This document shows, in pieces, positions 25,731 through 38,861 of a stretch of 64,000 nucleotides of DNA. Both the position numbers and the translations under genes were made by a program. The stretch's first letter is position 1. Each line of letters opens with the position of its first letter. The stretch is from Callaeas wilsoni (Eukaryota; Chordata; Aves; Passeriformes; Callaeidae). The stretch covers positions 124,001 to 188,000 of the forward strand of contig VWPU01009583.1 of NCBI GenBank assembly GCA_013398955.1, read 5' to 3'. Below the pieces are notes generated by a model. The model searched no databases, was not told the DNA's origin, and saw nothing but the letters and a program-made list of their open reading frames with translations.

Positions 25731-28700
25731 GGTCATGCAGAACAGACAATTTTCTCAATGCTTTCTTATGAAACTCATTGTGGCTTTTGCTTGAGGCTGG
25801 AGCTGCTGAAAATGTTCATGGCACAGATGTGCAAATTCTTAACTGTGTGCAGGATAGGTTTGCTGCGTATATCAACTGCAGCAACGAGCTCCAGACTTTG
25901 ATCTATGCCCCTGCCAGAGGGCTGGAAGGGTTCCCTGGGGATCTCAAGGCAGGACAACATTGCATGCAGACAGGTACTAATCCTGGCATCTTACATTTCT
26001 TCTTCCAGAAAAACAAAATAATAAAAAGTAGAGATGAAAGAAATCCTGAGAGATTACACAGCCCATTTCTGCATCCCAAGAGGGAATAAGAGACACTCAA
26101 ACCATTTCTTCCCCTAATGTTTTGTAGGGGTTTTTCCTCTTTGTTATCAATTATCCATTCATCTCAAAGATCAAGGCTTATTGGTGGAAAACCTCCTACA
26201 TCCTGGCACAGGGCACATCTTAGCTCTGAAGACTGGAGATCATTAATCACATACTTCTTCAGGAGAGAAGACGGGGTTATTGTCTGTGCATGTGGTTCCA
26301 CTCTACTCTTGGGTGAAGCACATAGATTGCAGTCTGTACACAGGAGTATAAAGAAAGCTGAAAGATCGAAGACAGATGTAAAGCTATACAAGCCCTAAAT
26401 GACAAGAATTTTTTTTTTCCTGAGTCTTTGGATTCACCAAAAGCAAATAAATTCCAAACCTTACTCCTGTTTTTTATATCATTGTAAATCTTAGATGAAT
26501 AAACTTTGATACACCACTGTGTGTTTATTGCACTAGGTGAGGTGCTCAAGAGAGCAGAAGACATTCCACCAGCTTTCTCTGGTACTTTAATATGTGAAGC
26601 ATAATACGACTGTCAGAAAATAACCAAGAAGCCTTCCAGAGGAATTCTGAGACTTCTGAATAGCAACCATGTAAGAAGTTCTAAAGTTTCATTCGTAAAC
26701 AGAAAGAGCACAGTGGAAGCCAGACAAGACACCTTTGAAGACTATTTCAAAATGCTCCTGAAGACCTAATAGCAGGAGATTTACAGCAGAGTAAAAAGTC
26801 AAAATTTTAACTACACACTGTGTATTTTCAGAGTGGAGAGCTGCCAAGGTATTTGTGACTCACTTCATCATGTCAGATGATAACAGCTCACATGAGCCAA
26901 GGTACACACCTGTTTAAATGCTGGCAGAATCACAGCTTTAAATTGTAAAAATGCAACTAAATATCAGGAAAATTTAATTTATTTTGATTATATTTAGCTT
27001 GACATTTCTTCCAACATGGAAAGAAGAATGCCAGTCTTGTAGTAAAGGCAACAGTCTCAACCATTGGGGTTTTATTGTTAAACAGAATACAGGCTTCCTA
27101 TGAGATTTCTGATTGAGATTCACAGATCTAGTAAAAAAGCTGCAACACTCACTCCTTAAATTCATATATATACACCTTCTGTATAACCTCTTTTGGTTAA
27201 TGTCTAAGAAAAGCCCGGATGAAGTTAGGCAGGTTGTCTAGCAGGACACTATCGATGCCACAGCCTAATAAATCTCACCAAAGACTCAAGTTCTGTTGCC
27301 TATCATCCCTCACTTTATGTTCAAATTCCAAATTGTTCGACTGGAGATCATTATTTGGTCTTTCTAGTATAGTATGTAAAAGGGTGAAATTCTAGCTGAT
27401 CATAGGATATTCTTTAGCCAAGAAATGGTAAAAAATTAGAGTAATAATATGTGATTTACTGTGGAAATATCTATCAAATAATTTTCACCATATAATTTGT
27501 ACTCAGTAGCACAATACTCTTTGGCTTCTGAACAGCAGGGTATGTTTCATTTTGTATTTTAAATATACTTTATTTCATTATTTGTTATTTAATGTTTGTG
27601 TACATCTTGAACAGAAAAACACAATGAAAAGTCTAAGTATTATTCTCAGTCTTTTATCATGATATTTTATCATTCTATATTCTGCAAAAATTTGCATACT
27701 GAAAAGACACTAAATTTATTCTTGGCTTTTTCCATATACTATTTGTGCTTAGTGGGATGTAGTTAAATCCATGAGTGCAAATATTAATATTTTCTAAAAA
27801 ACTTCAGATAAGAAACAGGTCAGAAAAGGAAAATATCTGGGGACACCATTCATATGCAACCCTCAGACAAAGTCTGTGACCCAAAGAGAAGTGTGGGGCA
27901 GTAAAGCTGTGTGACCTTTGGTCAGTCTGCTGAGAAAACTGCTGAGATGACCGAAAGGAAGCGTAAAAAGAAAAGCTGTGTGAGTTAGGAAGCCTAAAAA
28001 CAGAAAAAAAAAAAAAGTAAGTGTAAATATGAGGATAGTTAGGAGTATGAGAACTCAACAGGAACAATACTGACAGTAAAAGGTTTAAAATGCCAAAAAA
28101 AATGAAGAAGCAGAAGATGGCAACTCAGCATGATCAAGGATCAAGCTCAATCTAAGAAGCAAGGATTATTGACCTCTCCTCACCTGAGCAGCAAGTGCTT
28201 GTCAGATTTCTCATCAGATTGGTAAGCATATAATGCTCAGACTGGGGATATTAATCCTTACCTACAAGCTAACTAGTCCTTGCTATTCACAGTGTGCTTA
28301 CCAATAAATAAATGCTCTGCACTCTTCAGTCGTTTAAACCCTGTGCTTCATGTTCACAGTAAAAAGAACAAAAGAAATAAAAGTTGTCAAAGTGAATCAG
28401 ATAAAAAGGGTTACAAATTTAGTTCTCATAAAAAAGAGACAAAAAAAGGAAAAAGACCTCCTTAGAAAGAGGAGGAGGGCAGGAAAGTGAATTATAGTTG
28501 CAGTACCACAAGCCTGGTAAGTCCTGAAGGCACTTTCATATATAACATGCTGCCAGGAGCCTTTATATCCACACTGAATGGATTATCATGAAATATGCCG
28601 TCTTCTGGAGCTATTGTGCTTATTCTATATAGGATCCATGCACAGAAACTTTCACCTGCAAAAATTATGTGAACATAAGATTGACATATAAATAGGCAGG

Positions 28701-30225
28701 AAGAAATAGAGTTTTCATATCAGAAAATAATCACACCACTGCAATCAAACTCAAAGGGTGGCCTGCATGGTACTGAGTGGAAGCTTTCTAATCAGCTTCA
28801 GCAGTAATGTCTATATTGCCTTTGACTCACCTAGATTCGAGCTTCAATTTATCAAGACGAGTGCTGTGCATCAGCAATATGCATTCTGTAAGCTGCCTCT
28901 GCCCCCAGGCTCAAGAGAATAGAGCACACTGCAGAGGACAGTCCCTTTACTGTGCTGCCCCCACCAGCACAGTGTGAATTGCCCTCTTTGGCTGACACCC
29001 CGTGCCGTGTTCAAGGCTCTCCAAATACATCCCCTTAAGAGGGGGCTGCAGCTCACCATTATAATGTCTGTGCTAAATTTGTTTGCACAAGCTTTGTACC
29101 AGCTGCTGGTGAGTGATCAGAAACCCTTCATTAGCAAAGAACTCAAGTCTGTTTCTTTCTCTGTTCTGAGGCCAAGGGCAACAAATATCTCCCATAACCT
29201 CCTGGCATAGGAAGGCACTTCGTGCACTCCAGCAAAGGGATGTCAGTCCTTTAGTACATTTTAGAGGAGACAAGAAAATTGAGAATTATCTTCCTGCCTT
29301 CTGCGCAATGTCACCTGCGAAATCTACAACACTGGCACATAACGTTTAAAATCTTCCTCTAGGACATAAGAAGACATCCTCCACTTCCTAGATTTTGGTA
29401 TTTCATTGAGGCTAGTATGGAAAAATGCATCACTATGTCACAGAAATAGGCAGAGTCATGCAGCACATCTTCCATCCCTGTACATTTACGTCAAAGATGA
29501 TGCTATTCCCTCCCCAGCTGGCAGTCAAAAGGTGTTCACCTTCCAATCCACTGCCCACTAAAGGCATCTATTCAAAATTATCATGGTATTCATGCCAACA
29601 TCTTCAAGCTTACTGTCCTTGCTGTTGGCCTCACTAGTGGAGAGTTTTCACCACAGGTGATGTGTCTGCTCCTGCCATTGCCAGCCTCCAAACTTCACTG
29701 ATTTTCAAGCAGGTGCTGACTCTGCACAGGGGTAGGAAAGCTGTGCATGTTTAGCTGGCTACCTCCACTGGAGTGAATTTCACACTACCACCCGGAGACC
29801 AGAATCTTGACAGAAAAATATCACATTTTGCTCCTAGACACTTGTCTGTCAAAACTGAGGTGGTGCCTAGTCCTTCCCTGTTTTTCAGCTGAAGAAGTAT
29901 AGTCTGAAATAACTGTGTGGTTCAGCTTCAGCACAATTTGTGGTCCGTAGGGGTAGAGTGGACGTCTGACATGGTCTTCTCCCACCCACCATAATTTGAA
30001 GCTCTTTTGTAATCCAATTTATTCAAGGTATAACTCATGGGAAGTACGAAGCAAGCTGGTACTAAATAATTTGTCTTTTTGGTGCTTAGACCTTTATCTA
30101 ATCTATGCCAGATGAATGAGCCCACACTGGGCACACAACTTTTCCAACACATAATGTTCTGAAAAGAATCTGCTAAATATGAGGAGGAATAAGACAGTCT
30201 TGTACAAGGTTCTGCACAATCTCTC
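25731..30225. other. AT-rich non-coding DNA with scattered moderate-GC patches
   Basis: No gene is recognised. The patches at 25780-26090 and 28870-29220 are GC-richer and carry open frames such as 25778-26089 plus (103 codons) and 28974-29210 plus. None shows a known domain. A short minus-strand segment at 27193-27270 with a phosphodiesterase-like ending is listed separately. Confidence 0.55.
27193..27270 (-). pseudogene. Short coding-like stretch resembling the end of a GDPD-type barrel (speculative)
   Basis: One minus-strand frame reads DLLGCGIDSVLLDNLPNFI, continues as RAFLRH and then stops; an in-frame stop also lies just upstream. The G-I-D-S-V-L-x-D-N-x-P pattern resembles the last strand and helix of glycerophosphodiester phosphodiesterase-family proteins, which commonly show G-V/I-D-G/S-V/I-x-T-D-x-P near the C terminus. 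Only about 25 codons are open. No further homologous sequence was recognised upstream on that strand, and there is no clear acceptor. It could be a decayed retrocopy fragment, a terminal exon or chance. Confidence 0.15.
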
Positions 30226-30792
30226 TAAATTAAAGATAACACATGGGTTCAGAAACCATGCATTTTGCCTCTCCTGACACACAAATGTATACATCCCTTT
30301 ACTTAGAGAGCTAACAGCAGATGTTTCACCTAACCAAGGCAACTGTTTGCACACTTAAGTAATGCACATTATAGGCAATGGATGTAAAACTGACCGCACA
30401 TAAATATCCAGTATTTACTAATCAGCCATTTTTCAATACTGGCAGACATAGCACTTCTAAGCAGTTTTCATGTTCTAAAATATCTGATTAATAGAGACAG
30501 GAAATAACATTTGGGCTTAAAATTCACATTGGCCTGTTCTCACCATCTCTGTAAATGTTTGCATTTCCAGAATCTCATACACATGCAAACGAATTCAGAA
30601 TTAAAGCACCACAAAATGCATTCTGTGGAGTTGCTTAAATTGCTGCAGATTTTCTGAAAAGAGTCCAATATATACACAAGTACTGAGGAAATATGGACTT
30701 GACTTACAGACAGGTAAAACCTCTCTCAATATGCATAGGGGAAAAAAATTTGTTCACTAAAGTACAGATGCCATCCATAATTAATATCTTTT
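30226..30792 (+). repeat. 567-bp direct duplication, copy 1
   Basis: The copy starts TAAATTAAAGATAACACATG and ends CATAATTAATATCTTTT just before the N. It corresponds to 30794-31360 at a constant offset of 568 bases, with no difference found by eye. The sequence is ordinary AT-rich single-copy-looking DNA with no transposon features. The minus-strand peptide beginning MCKQLPWLGETSAVS appears twice only because of this duplication. Confidence 0.95.
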
Positions 30793-30793
30793 N
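30793..30793. other. Ambiguous base N (assembly join)
   Basis: The only N in the window. It lies exactly between the two copies of a 567-bp repeat. This is the expected signature of a scaffold join where overlapping contig ends were not merged. Confidence 0.95.
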
Positions 30794-31360
30794 TAAATTA
30801 AAGATAACACATGGGTTCAGAAACCATGCATTTTGCCTCTCCTGACACACAAATGTATACATCCCTTTACTTAGAGAGCTAACAGCAGATGTTTCACCTA
30901 ACCAAGGCAACTGTTTGCACACTTAAGTAATGCACATTATAGGCAATGGATGTAAAACTGACCGCACATAAATATCCAGTATTTACTAATCAGCCATTTT
31001 TCAATACTGGCAGACATAGCACTTCTAAGCAGTTTTCATGTTCTAAAATATCTGATTAATAGAGACAGGAAATAACATTTGGGCTTAAAATTCACATTGG
31101 CCTGTTCTCACCATCTCTGTAAATGTTTGCATTTCCAGAATCTCATACACATGCAAACGAATTCAGAATTAAAGCACCACAAAATGCATTCTGTGGAGTT
31201 GCTTAAATTGCTGCAGATTTTCTGAAAAGAGTCCAATATATACACAAGTACTGAGGAAATATGGACTTGACTTACAGACAGGTAAAACCTCTCTCAATAT
31301 GCATAGGGGAAAAAAATTTGTTCACTAAAGTACAGATGCCATCCATAATTAATATCTTTT
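30794..31360 (+). repeat. 567-bp direct duplication, copy 2
   Basis: This copy appears identical to 30226-30792 and continues directly into unique sequence (AAATTATACC from 31361). The heptamer TAAATTA occurs both at the start of each copy and across the right end of copy 2 (31360-31366). A real microhomology-mediated tandem duplication is therefore not excluded, but the N makes a false duplication more likely. Confidence 0.95.
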
Positions 31361-33954
31361 AAATTATACCATCTTCCTCAGAAGCATTAAATAGGAACCA
31401 TAACAATTATAAAAATCACTTGGCGCTAATTTATAAGAGCAAGCATTTGTTTCAAAATTCATACCAGCTACAAAAATTTTGCTTTTTATCAATAATAAAA
31501 CTAACTTTAATAATTCCAACTCTCACACATTCTGATGTATTGTGTAGGTCTTAGTTTGCAAAGATGTGAAGTACATTATACATCCACAATGTGTCTGATC
31601 TGTGTTAATCAATGAAATACAATCAGAAACAGAGCCAAACAGTGAATATTATATGACAAAGAGCAATTACTTTTGTACATTTCCCACATTTAGAAATGAA
31701 AAAAGAACTTGTAATCACCTTACCTCTAAATATGAAGGAATCAATAGCATCATTTTCTCCTACTTGCAATAAACTATCAGGCTGTTACAAAACAATCAAA
31801 ATAATGCTGATAGTCAAAGAAGGGAAGTTTTCCAAGGCTACCCTAGTCATCCGAGTACTCTCTGTCATTAGATGTGGCAAAAAGATTAAATAAGGAACTT
31901 TTGTAGGTTTGAACTCTGTGACTTTAAGATTCTAACTTAAAAAAAAAATCTCCCCCAGTTATGTCCACACCAATTATTAGTTTTGTACTATCACAAAGGT
32001 GTTTTCAAACCCTCTGCATTATTAATTAATTTTTTCTGTAGATGACAGTGCTATTCCGGAGAGCAATTTCTAGCAGGTACGTAAGTGTTTTCCTGAGTAG
32101 AAAGGAACCATTAGGAGATGTTCAGGTTTTATAAATAAAAGAAAGGAAGACAGACAACCTTTAAGTTCACTTGCAGGGACAGGATCATAAGTGTAACTAA
32201 GCTGAATGCCTGAATCCTCAAGACCAGGAAGAACAACTCACAGTATGCCCCTGAATTTTCAAACTGGTACAACAGAAGTTGCTGTTTCATATAGATAAAA
32301 TTGGAAAAGATTTTTTTGCTGAAATATATTCATATTCTAGATATTCTGACCAACTATGATTTACTCTCTAGGTGTAAAGTACTACAACCTAGTAACTGAG
32401 GGAGGAAGCAGATGAATATCATACATTATGTGCCTTCCGCAAACTGGGATCCGTCACCATTCATTGCCATTCTAGGTAACAGCTGTCCTCTTTCCAGTTG
32501 TAGGCAGAGGAAAACAGATACCTCATATGATAGAAACGTCTGTGGATGGCTGTCTTTTGCTGCCATTGCTCTGTGGTCCAGCATGGGGAAGCTGGGAAAC
32601 ACTTGTTACTCAGAGAAGTAGAAATTTTCCCTTCTGCATCCTTCCTCTGGGAGGGAAATAGCAGCAGGGAAGTCTGGTCCCAGCCTTTCCATGGAAGAAA
32701 CATCCCAAAACCTTGCCCATCCTTCATCCCAGACAGAGACATTCAGAGATTCCTGTGTGGCAGCCTTGCCTAGAGCCACCTCCAAGTAAGCAGATGTTTT
32801 CAGTGGGCTGATTTCTGACCTCTGCAAGTTAGGGACAGATAGTGGGACTGTTGAAGCTGAGTATTAGGAAGGGGAGTAGATGTCTAAACCATATGAAACA
32901 TAACACCAAATCAAACTTGTAACTAGTACAAGAGAGGCATTACTATGTTTAGTGAGGCTCTATCAGTTTACATCACCCTAGCTTAAGATTCTTTGTATAT
33001 CCAATAAAGATGAACAGAGTAATTTCCAAAATTTTCCATGTTTGTTCAGATGCTGTCAATTTTCACGGTAATTTTCAAACTGATAAAATGCTTATCTCTT
33101 AATTAGTAGTGAAATGTATTTTAGTAGTTTCCATTCAGTCAGGTTTTTAAATGAGTAAAACAGAAGCCAGGATCCTGTTAAGCAGAAGGATAAGATTTAA
33201 TGCACTTTTTTTAACAGACACTACAGTCCACAGGATAACCCTGAATCTTCTCATAAAGCCAAACTTTTCACAGTCAAACTGATGGAGTTTCAAAGACGCT
33301 CCACAGATGGGTCTCTCCCATCTGCCAGCTCTCCAATTGGATATGCAACCTCTCTTCATTTGCAAGCCTGAAGGCATTTTGACTGTTACAGTACTTGGTA
33401 AATCTTTAAAAAACCAGCTGGGACTCCAGAAATGGAACACATTAATTCCTGCCACATTTACACATGCAAAGGCTCTAAGTGTAAAAGAGTCAAATACTTC
33501 TGACAGTCCATCTCCCCTGACTCAAAGCCTTATCCAGATCATGTTTTATTGGGATATAAAAGAGCATATTACTGGAGAAGAAGAGATGTAACATGAAGCA
33601 AACCTGTTGCTTGAAAACTATGCAGTGACATTTATTTTACTACTTCATGTAAGAAAAGTGAGAGGGATTATGGGGGGAACAAAACCCTTTCAGCAGGAAG
33701 GAGGAGTTCTGTCTTGACATGGATGAGAAATAAAAGCAACTCTGTCCAAGATTTCTGTTTCACTTGGCTCTGAGGATAGTGATATGGGGGAGTCCAGCGA
33801 GAAAAATCAACTGACGCACTCTCTGGCTCGCTTGTCTGTATGTTATAAGATTTCAGACACTGAATCATCTGTCCCTCAAACTCACAGTATTAGATAGAGG
33901 AAAACACAAAGACGACTTCTATTATACTAGAACCAGTAGCAGTTTTCACACATT
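31361..33954. other. AT-rich non-coding DNA
   Basis: No gene or clear repeat is recognised. A GC-richer patch at about 32450-32830 carries overlapping open frames on both strands (for example 32461-32742 minus, 93 codons). None has recognisable motifs. Frames on both strands at once usually reflect composition rather than coding. Confidence 0.55.
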
Positions 33955-34365
33955 TCACCAGTAACAAGAAGGCTGGAAGCAGGAAAAAGGTTGTGAGGGG
34001 ATACAGCTGGGCTAGCTGACCCAAAGTGGTCAAAGGGATATCCCATACAACGTAACGTCATGCTCAGCAGTAGAACTGGGGTAGTGGGAGAAGAAAGGGA
34101 AAGGCAAGTTGGCTTTCAAAAGCGGCCGTCTCTCAGAGACTGGCTGGGTGTCACTCTGATTATGAAAGGTAGTAAATGATTGCCTTTGCATCGCTTGTCG
34201 AGTTTTTTTCCCCCTTTTTCCTTTCACTTAAACCCTCCTTACCTTAACTCATGAATTTTATGAGTTTTGCTCTCCCTAGCCTTTCCCCTGTCCTGCTAGG
34301 ATAGGTGTGGATGGGGTAGATGAGCAGGCAGCTGTGTTGTCGCTGGCCAGGTTCAACCCACTACA
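33955..34365 (+). mobile_element. Decayed ERV LTR, 5'-truncated
   Basis: The 3' portion of an avian ERV LTR related in layout to the one at 20763. It has GACCCAAAGTGGTCAAAGGG with GATATCCCATACAACGTAACGTCATGCTCAGCAG, then a GAGACTGGCTGGGTGTCACT block, a pyrimidine-rich T/C tract at 34200-34245 and an end resembling GGTTCAACCCACTACA at 34350-34365. The promoter-proximal 5' section before about 33955 is not recognisable, so the copy is truncated or heavily diverged. No target-site duplication can be defined and no internal viral sequence is present. Confidence 0.75.
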
Positions 34366-37300
34366 CATTAACTTCTAAAAAAAAATTGCCCTCGTTTCAA
34401 GAATGAGATTGTGTCTCAGAAAATACATTCAAGCTCCTACAAAGACCTCACTGAAGTACTTACCCCAATATTTTCACCTCTATGTCCCTCAATGCACAGA
34501 AGAGAAATATATTAACACTAAAAACGGGACACAATTTTTAACTTTTAATTTGATTGCACTTCCTTTTTAAAATACTTTCAGACCTATACCAATTATTATA
34601 AGATCAATTTCTTCCTATAAACAGGGTTAAATAGCTGACTCCCATTTAAACCTTGGAAAAAAATTGCTGGAGTCTCAAAAACAGTATCTCAAGGAGAATA
34701 TGTCACCACAGTGGCAAAGCAGAAAACAGCACTAACTACTGCCTAGTATTCCACAGGCCCCAGCTTCATTAAATAACGTAGCAAAGAAGAATCTCCTTTT
34801 TTACAGGAAATTACTTGTCCTCTTATAGGATTATTTTTATTATTAGAAGTGAACATAACATAGGTAATTCACATGTATTCCAATGGTCATGTAGATAATT
34901 TCCTATTGATCAAACAAAAGTATTTAAGAACATGATTTACTTTATGTGGGGTTTCACAGTCATCATTCTTAGCCTAAGTATCTATCATGATGTAGAATCT
35001 CACTGGTATTTGTTAAACATAATGTTTGCATAACCGTAAATATAAAATTTTGTTTCAATTTGCTGCTAATTAAAGTGGAGGATTTGTAATAACTTAATAT
35101 TCTTGCTTTGCCCCAAGCTTTTCCTTCTTCTCTTTCCAAATTAGCAAAATTTCTGCCCAAAAGCTACCTGCTCTTGCAAGTTCCCTGACTTTGATCTGTA
35201 AGAATTTTCCAGACTATGGACTGTAAAATGAGATAAAGATTACACTGCAAAAATAATCTAGCAGAAAAAGCCCAGCTATCCCAGCCTAAACTGTTTTCCT
35301 GTGCTTCAGCCAGTTATTCTCATGCAGAAGACCGAGTGCATTGGATTTTCACTACTGTCTAATTTACTTAACTGAAGGTCTCCAAGCCAGTTCTCGCTTA
35401 TGATCCAGTTTTATAAATTCACTCCCGTTTTTTTTCCTGATTCTCATAAGGAGGTCAAGGGCTTTTTTGCAACACCTCTCACCTTTTCCACACTCATCAA
35501 GATAAACAAAAAAAAAAATCACATTGCTTATGGCCTGTAAAATCCATATTATCTCCCTTTTTATCGCTATATGCCTTTTCACTGCTACCTGATGCTATTA
35601 TTCATAGGGTAGTCCTCGGTTAAAAACCCTGACATCACACAAGTTTCTTCATGCAAGAGAATAGCCAGCAAGTCAAGATCACTGGGAATTTGTAGATAGT
35701 TAAATAAGTTGCTTTTCAAAACTAAGTTGTAATCAAGCCAGTACTGAACATCATTTTTGCAATTGATGCAAAAAATCACTTCCCTGATTTAAAAAAAACC
35801 CTGAATGTATAACAAAATGATTCATAATTAGGAAAAATCAGAATTAGGAAAGAGCGTCAAAAGTTTTTGCTTTCTTCCCCCCAAAAAATGGGTAATTTTA
35901 GTGGGTTTACTAATTTTTTCCTCTGCCCTGAGAAGTAGTGAGCACAATTTAAGTCTCTTCCTGCAGTGCATGTTTATGTAGAGGAATAAATTGGAGCCTC
36001 TTTCCTTGAATCTTTAATGGAATTTGCATCATATGGAGAGGTTTTTTGCTGATTGTCTTTTTTTAATGCAAAATGGACAATAGGTTGTTAAAGATATAAT
36101 TAATATTGGTTTTCATTATGCAATTCTACAACATGAAAAACCCATGACAAAGATTTCAATAAGCTTTGTCTGTACTAGAAAGGCAGCTATGCTGCCTAGG
36201 AAATAAGCCAAATGTAAATAAACCCTTCATGGTAATTTGACAAGGCTATATAATCAATTTCAATACATAAAGTAATACCATCTACTCCTCCAAAAATTCT
36301 TCATCTAAATGCACTTTATTTTGACAGTCATAATGTTTACTTACTCAATTTTTCTAATTCTTACTATTTATATGACTCAGGGGTAAGTACTGGAAAGGTC
36401 TAGGTAAATATGAGCCCTGCTTTTAAGAGAATATTCATTTTCCCACAAGGATGATTTATTTTTTAAGTTATCTTTGAGAATGCAGCTCAGATCTCCTTTC
36501 TGCCTTGGCCATTTCCATGTCAGCTACCCACTGGTACATACCAGCACGCCCAGACACAGAAGCATTGGAGTGACTGACAGAAGCCACTATTCTGAAAACA
36601 TTGATCCAAGAAAGCAGGGAGCCACAAGGTAGGTCAAGATAGAAAGTGTTGAAAAAGAGACTTGATAAATATTCAGATTTTCACTGTGATGCTCGAAAAG
36701 ACAAATACTAATATTTTTGTTAGTAGCTAAATCTCTGCAAGAATACAACAGCAAGTAGCTCAAAATCCCCTTTAAATCTATCTCCATTTAGCCATCAGAT
36801 ATTTGGTGGGGGTTTTTTAAAGTCTTTCTTAAGATTAGATAAGATTTAGTGCTCTGACAGTCTTATTAGAAATTAAGTCTTCACAGAATCAGGCAGAATT
36901 GCAGAACAGGAAAACTGAGCTTAGTATCTTAAATTATTCCATCTTCATCAGACACAACTCATTCACTTTGGCATAAATGATTTTTGGCCTGAAATTACAA
37001 GGATTGCCAAGTTCTCTTCACCTTAATACACTTGTTCCCAATGTTAATTGCAAGTTTCTCATTCTCTGTAGTAGCTGTGAGTTTAAGTCCATGCAAACCA
37101 AAAATACCTACTCTGCTTTCTAAAAGTATTTATTTTTGAGAGTGGTACTGTAAATAAAATGCCTGATGTGAATCACATTATTTGATTTTATATATAATTC
37201 ATCATTGCTGTGAACATAAATAATTCTGGGCCTGCTCAGGTATTTTTTATTTAATCCTTTACTTTGATTTTAAAGACTGGATCCTTCTTTCTAGTGAATC

Positions 37301-38643
37301 AACGCAAATTCTGGCAGATTCCTCTTTCCATTGTCTCAATTAAAGCTTAGCTAGTAAAAATGTATATTCCAAGATCCATTTAAAATATAATTGCAGAGAC
37401 CTGAGATCTTGGCTTAATGACAATAAAATCACAAAGGCAAACAGGAAACCCTGGTTAATAGCACTAATTAAATAGTAAAGAAAACAGTTACTATAACTTT
37501 CTAAGCATAGGAATCATTGCATGTGAGTATACAAGCATTTGGCAAAAAAAAGTGCATCACAAAAATCAGCCTAATTCCATATAGACAATTCAGTACAACA
37601 CAGTGGTTGTTTAGTTCATTTCTATATTAACTTGATTCTTCTTACTCTAAATTTACACTTTAAAAAATAATTTCAGTTATCATCTTGTTTTATCATGTTC
37701 CAGTGAAGTGCTAGTAAAGTTGATATATAATAAATAATCAGGATTTTCTTGCTTCTTGCTTCAGCCTTCTCTTCTTACCTAAAGATATTTTTTTAATCTT
37801 TATTCACATTCTGCACATGCCCAAAGTGCTCTGCTTTACTGCTCCAGCTACTTCATAACAAAACCAACAAAACAGCCACTTAAGCGATTTATTTGACAAC
37901 AAATTCTTATCTATGCAGTCCATGAGAAGCCAAATCCTAGTCCTGAACATCCTTGAACTAAGAAGTTTGTCTGCTACATTCTCCCAGTGTTTCCTTTATT
38001 TAACCAAATTATTATTATTAGTTTTACAAGTCTTCTTTTCTGAAATTTTCCAATGCTCAGTGACACAATCTTATTGCCTTAAAACGTCCTGCAGTATCTT
38101 ATAAGCATGAAGAATGAAGTCATGGAGGCACACATTCTTTATCTTGATCAAAAACTCTCCTTCTGTCCCTTGATTCTTACCCAAACAGTCCATTATTCAG
38201 AAAAGGCTGCAACAATACCGTGGGAAATCCACAGTCGAGCACCCACTTCTGCCAGTTCAAGGCCAGAAACAGAAGATGCCCAAGGCGCTCAGGGAATCAG
38301 GATGTGGAGATGCCCATGCTGGCAGTGCACGAGCCAATGTCTCACCTGGAAGTGGCCTACAGTGCTCAGTGCAGTGTGACGCTCATCCTGCTCTTCCAGT
38401 CTGAGGGAGTTACACAGGTACCACTGAGTGTGGTGCAAGCCCCTCTGCTCACAAGGTTCCACCCCGTTCTGTTCACTCTGAGACAGTGATTTACTGGAGC
38501 ACTACAAGGGTAAAAAGCCAGCCTACTTTGTGAAGTAATCTTAGAAAAGAGCAGGATTAGCTTACCTCTCAGCATGCACTGAGACAAGAAGCTCCCCTCA
38601 AGTAGATGTTGAGGTTTATGTCTTTGCTTTCATTTCGGAAGAG
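34366..38643. other. AT-rich non-coding DNA with a possible conserved element
   Basis: No gene is recognised. The segment 35990-36260 has the texture of a conserved non-coding element and is listed separately. A GC-richer patch at about 38100-38490 carries overlapping plus-strand frames (38107-38379 and 38220-38489, about 90 codons each) without recognisable domains. Confidence 0.55.
35990..36260. promoter_or_regulatory. Candidate conserved non-coding element (texture only)
   Basis: The segment lacks repeats and holds an ATTTGCAT octamer (POU-type) near 36021, an ACAAT SOX-like core near 36077, TAATTAAT homeodomain-like cores near 36098 and a GGCAGCTATGCTGCC imperfect palindrome near 36182. 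This mix is typical of vertebrate developmental enhancers. Such motifs are also frequent by chance in AT-rich DNA, so only cross-species conservation would settle it. Confidence 0.15.
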
Positions 38644-38671
38644 TGTGGCAGGACATATCCTCCCCACCCCA

Positions 38672-38683
38672 CCCCCCCCCCCC
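38672..38683 (+). repeat. Poly-C run inside the LTR
   Basis: Twelve uninterrupted C, preceded by a CCCCACCCCA stretch. It sits near the 5' end of the probable LTR. Confidence 0.85.
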
Positions 38684-38861
38684 ACAGATAGTTGGTGCAG
38701 ATATGGAGAAGATAACCCAGGGGCTGAAAGGCCCAGCAAGGGGTCTTCTCTGGCGCCAAAAAGGCTCAAGCACGAGCTAAGAATCAACATCTTAGTCTGG
38801 AGAGCAGATGTGGAAAGAGATAACAGAGACATTCTTGACTGAGAGACACTGTTTTACAAAC

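Noticed and set aside
25778..26089. 103-codon plus-strand frame with a donor-like site (ACAG|GTACT) as an exon
   Set aside because: No acceptor was identified, the translation is unfamiliar, and minus-strand frames of similar quality overlap it.
30103..30922. Two related minus-strand frames beginning MCKQLPWLGETSAVS, as if a duplicated small gene
   Set aside because: They are the same DNA repeated on either side of an N, the second frame runs through the N, and there is no domain or promoter. They are artefacts of the duplication.
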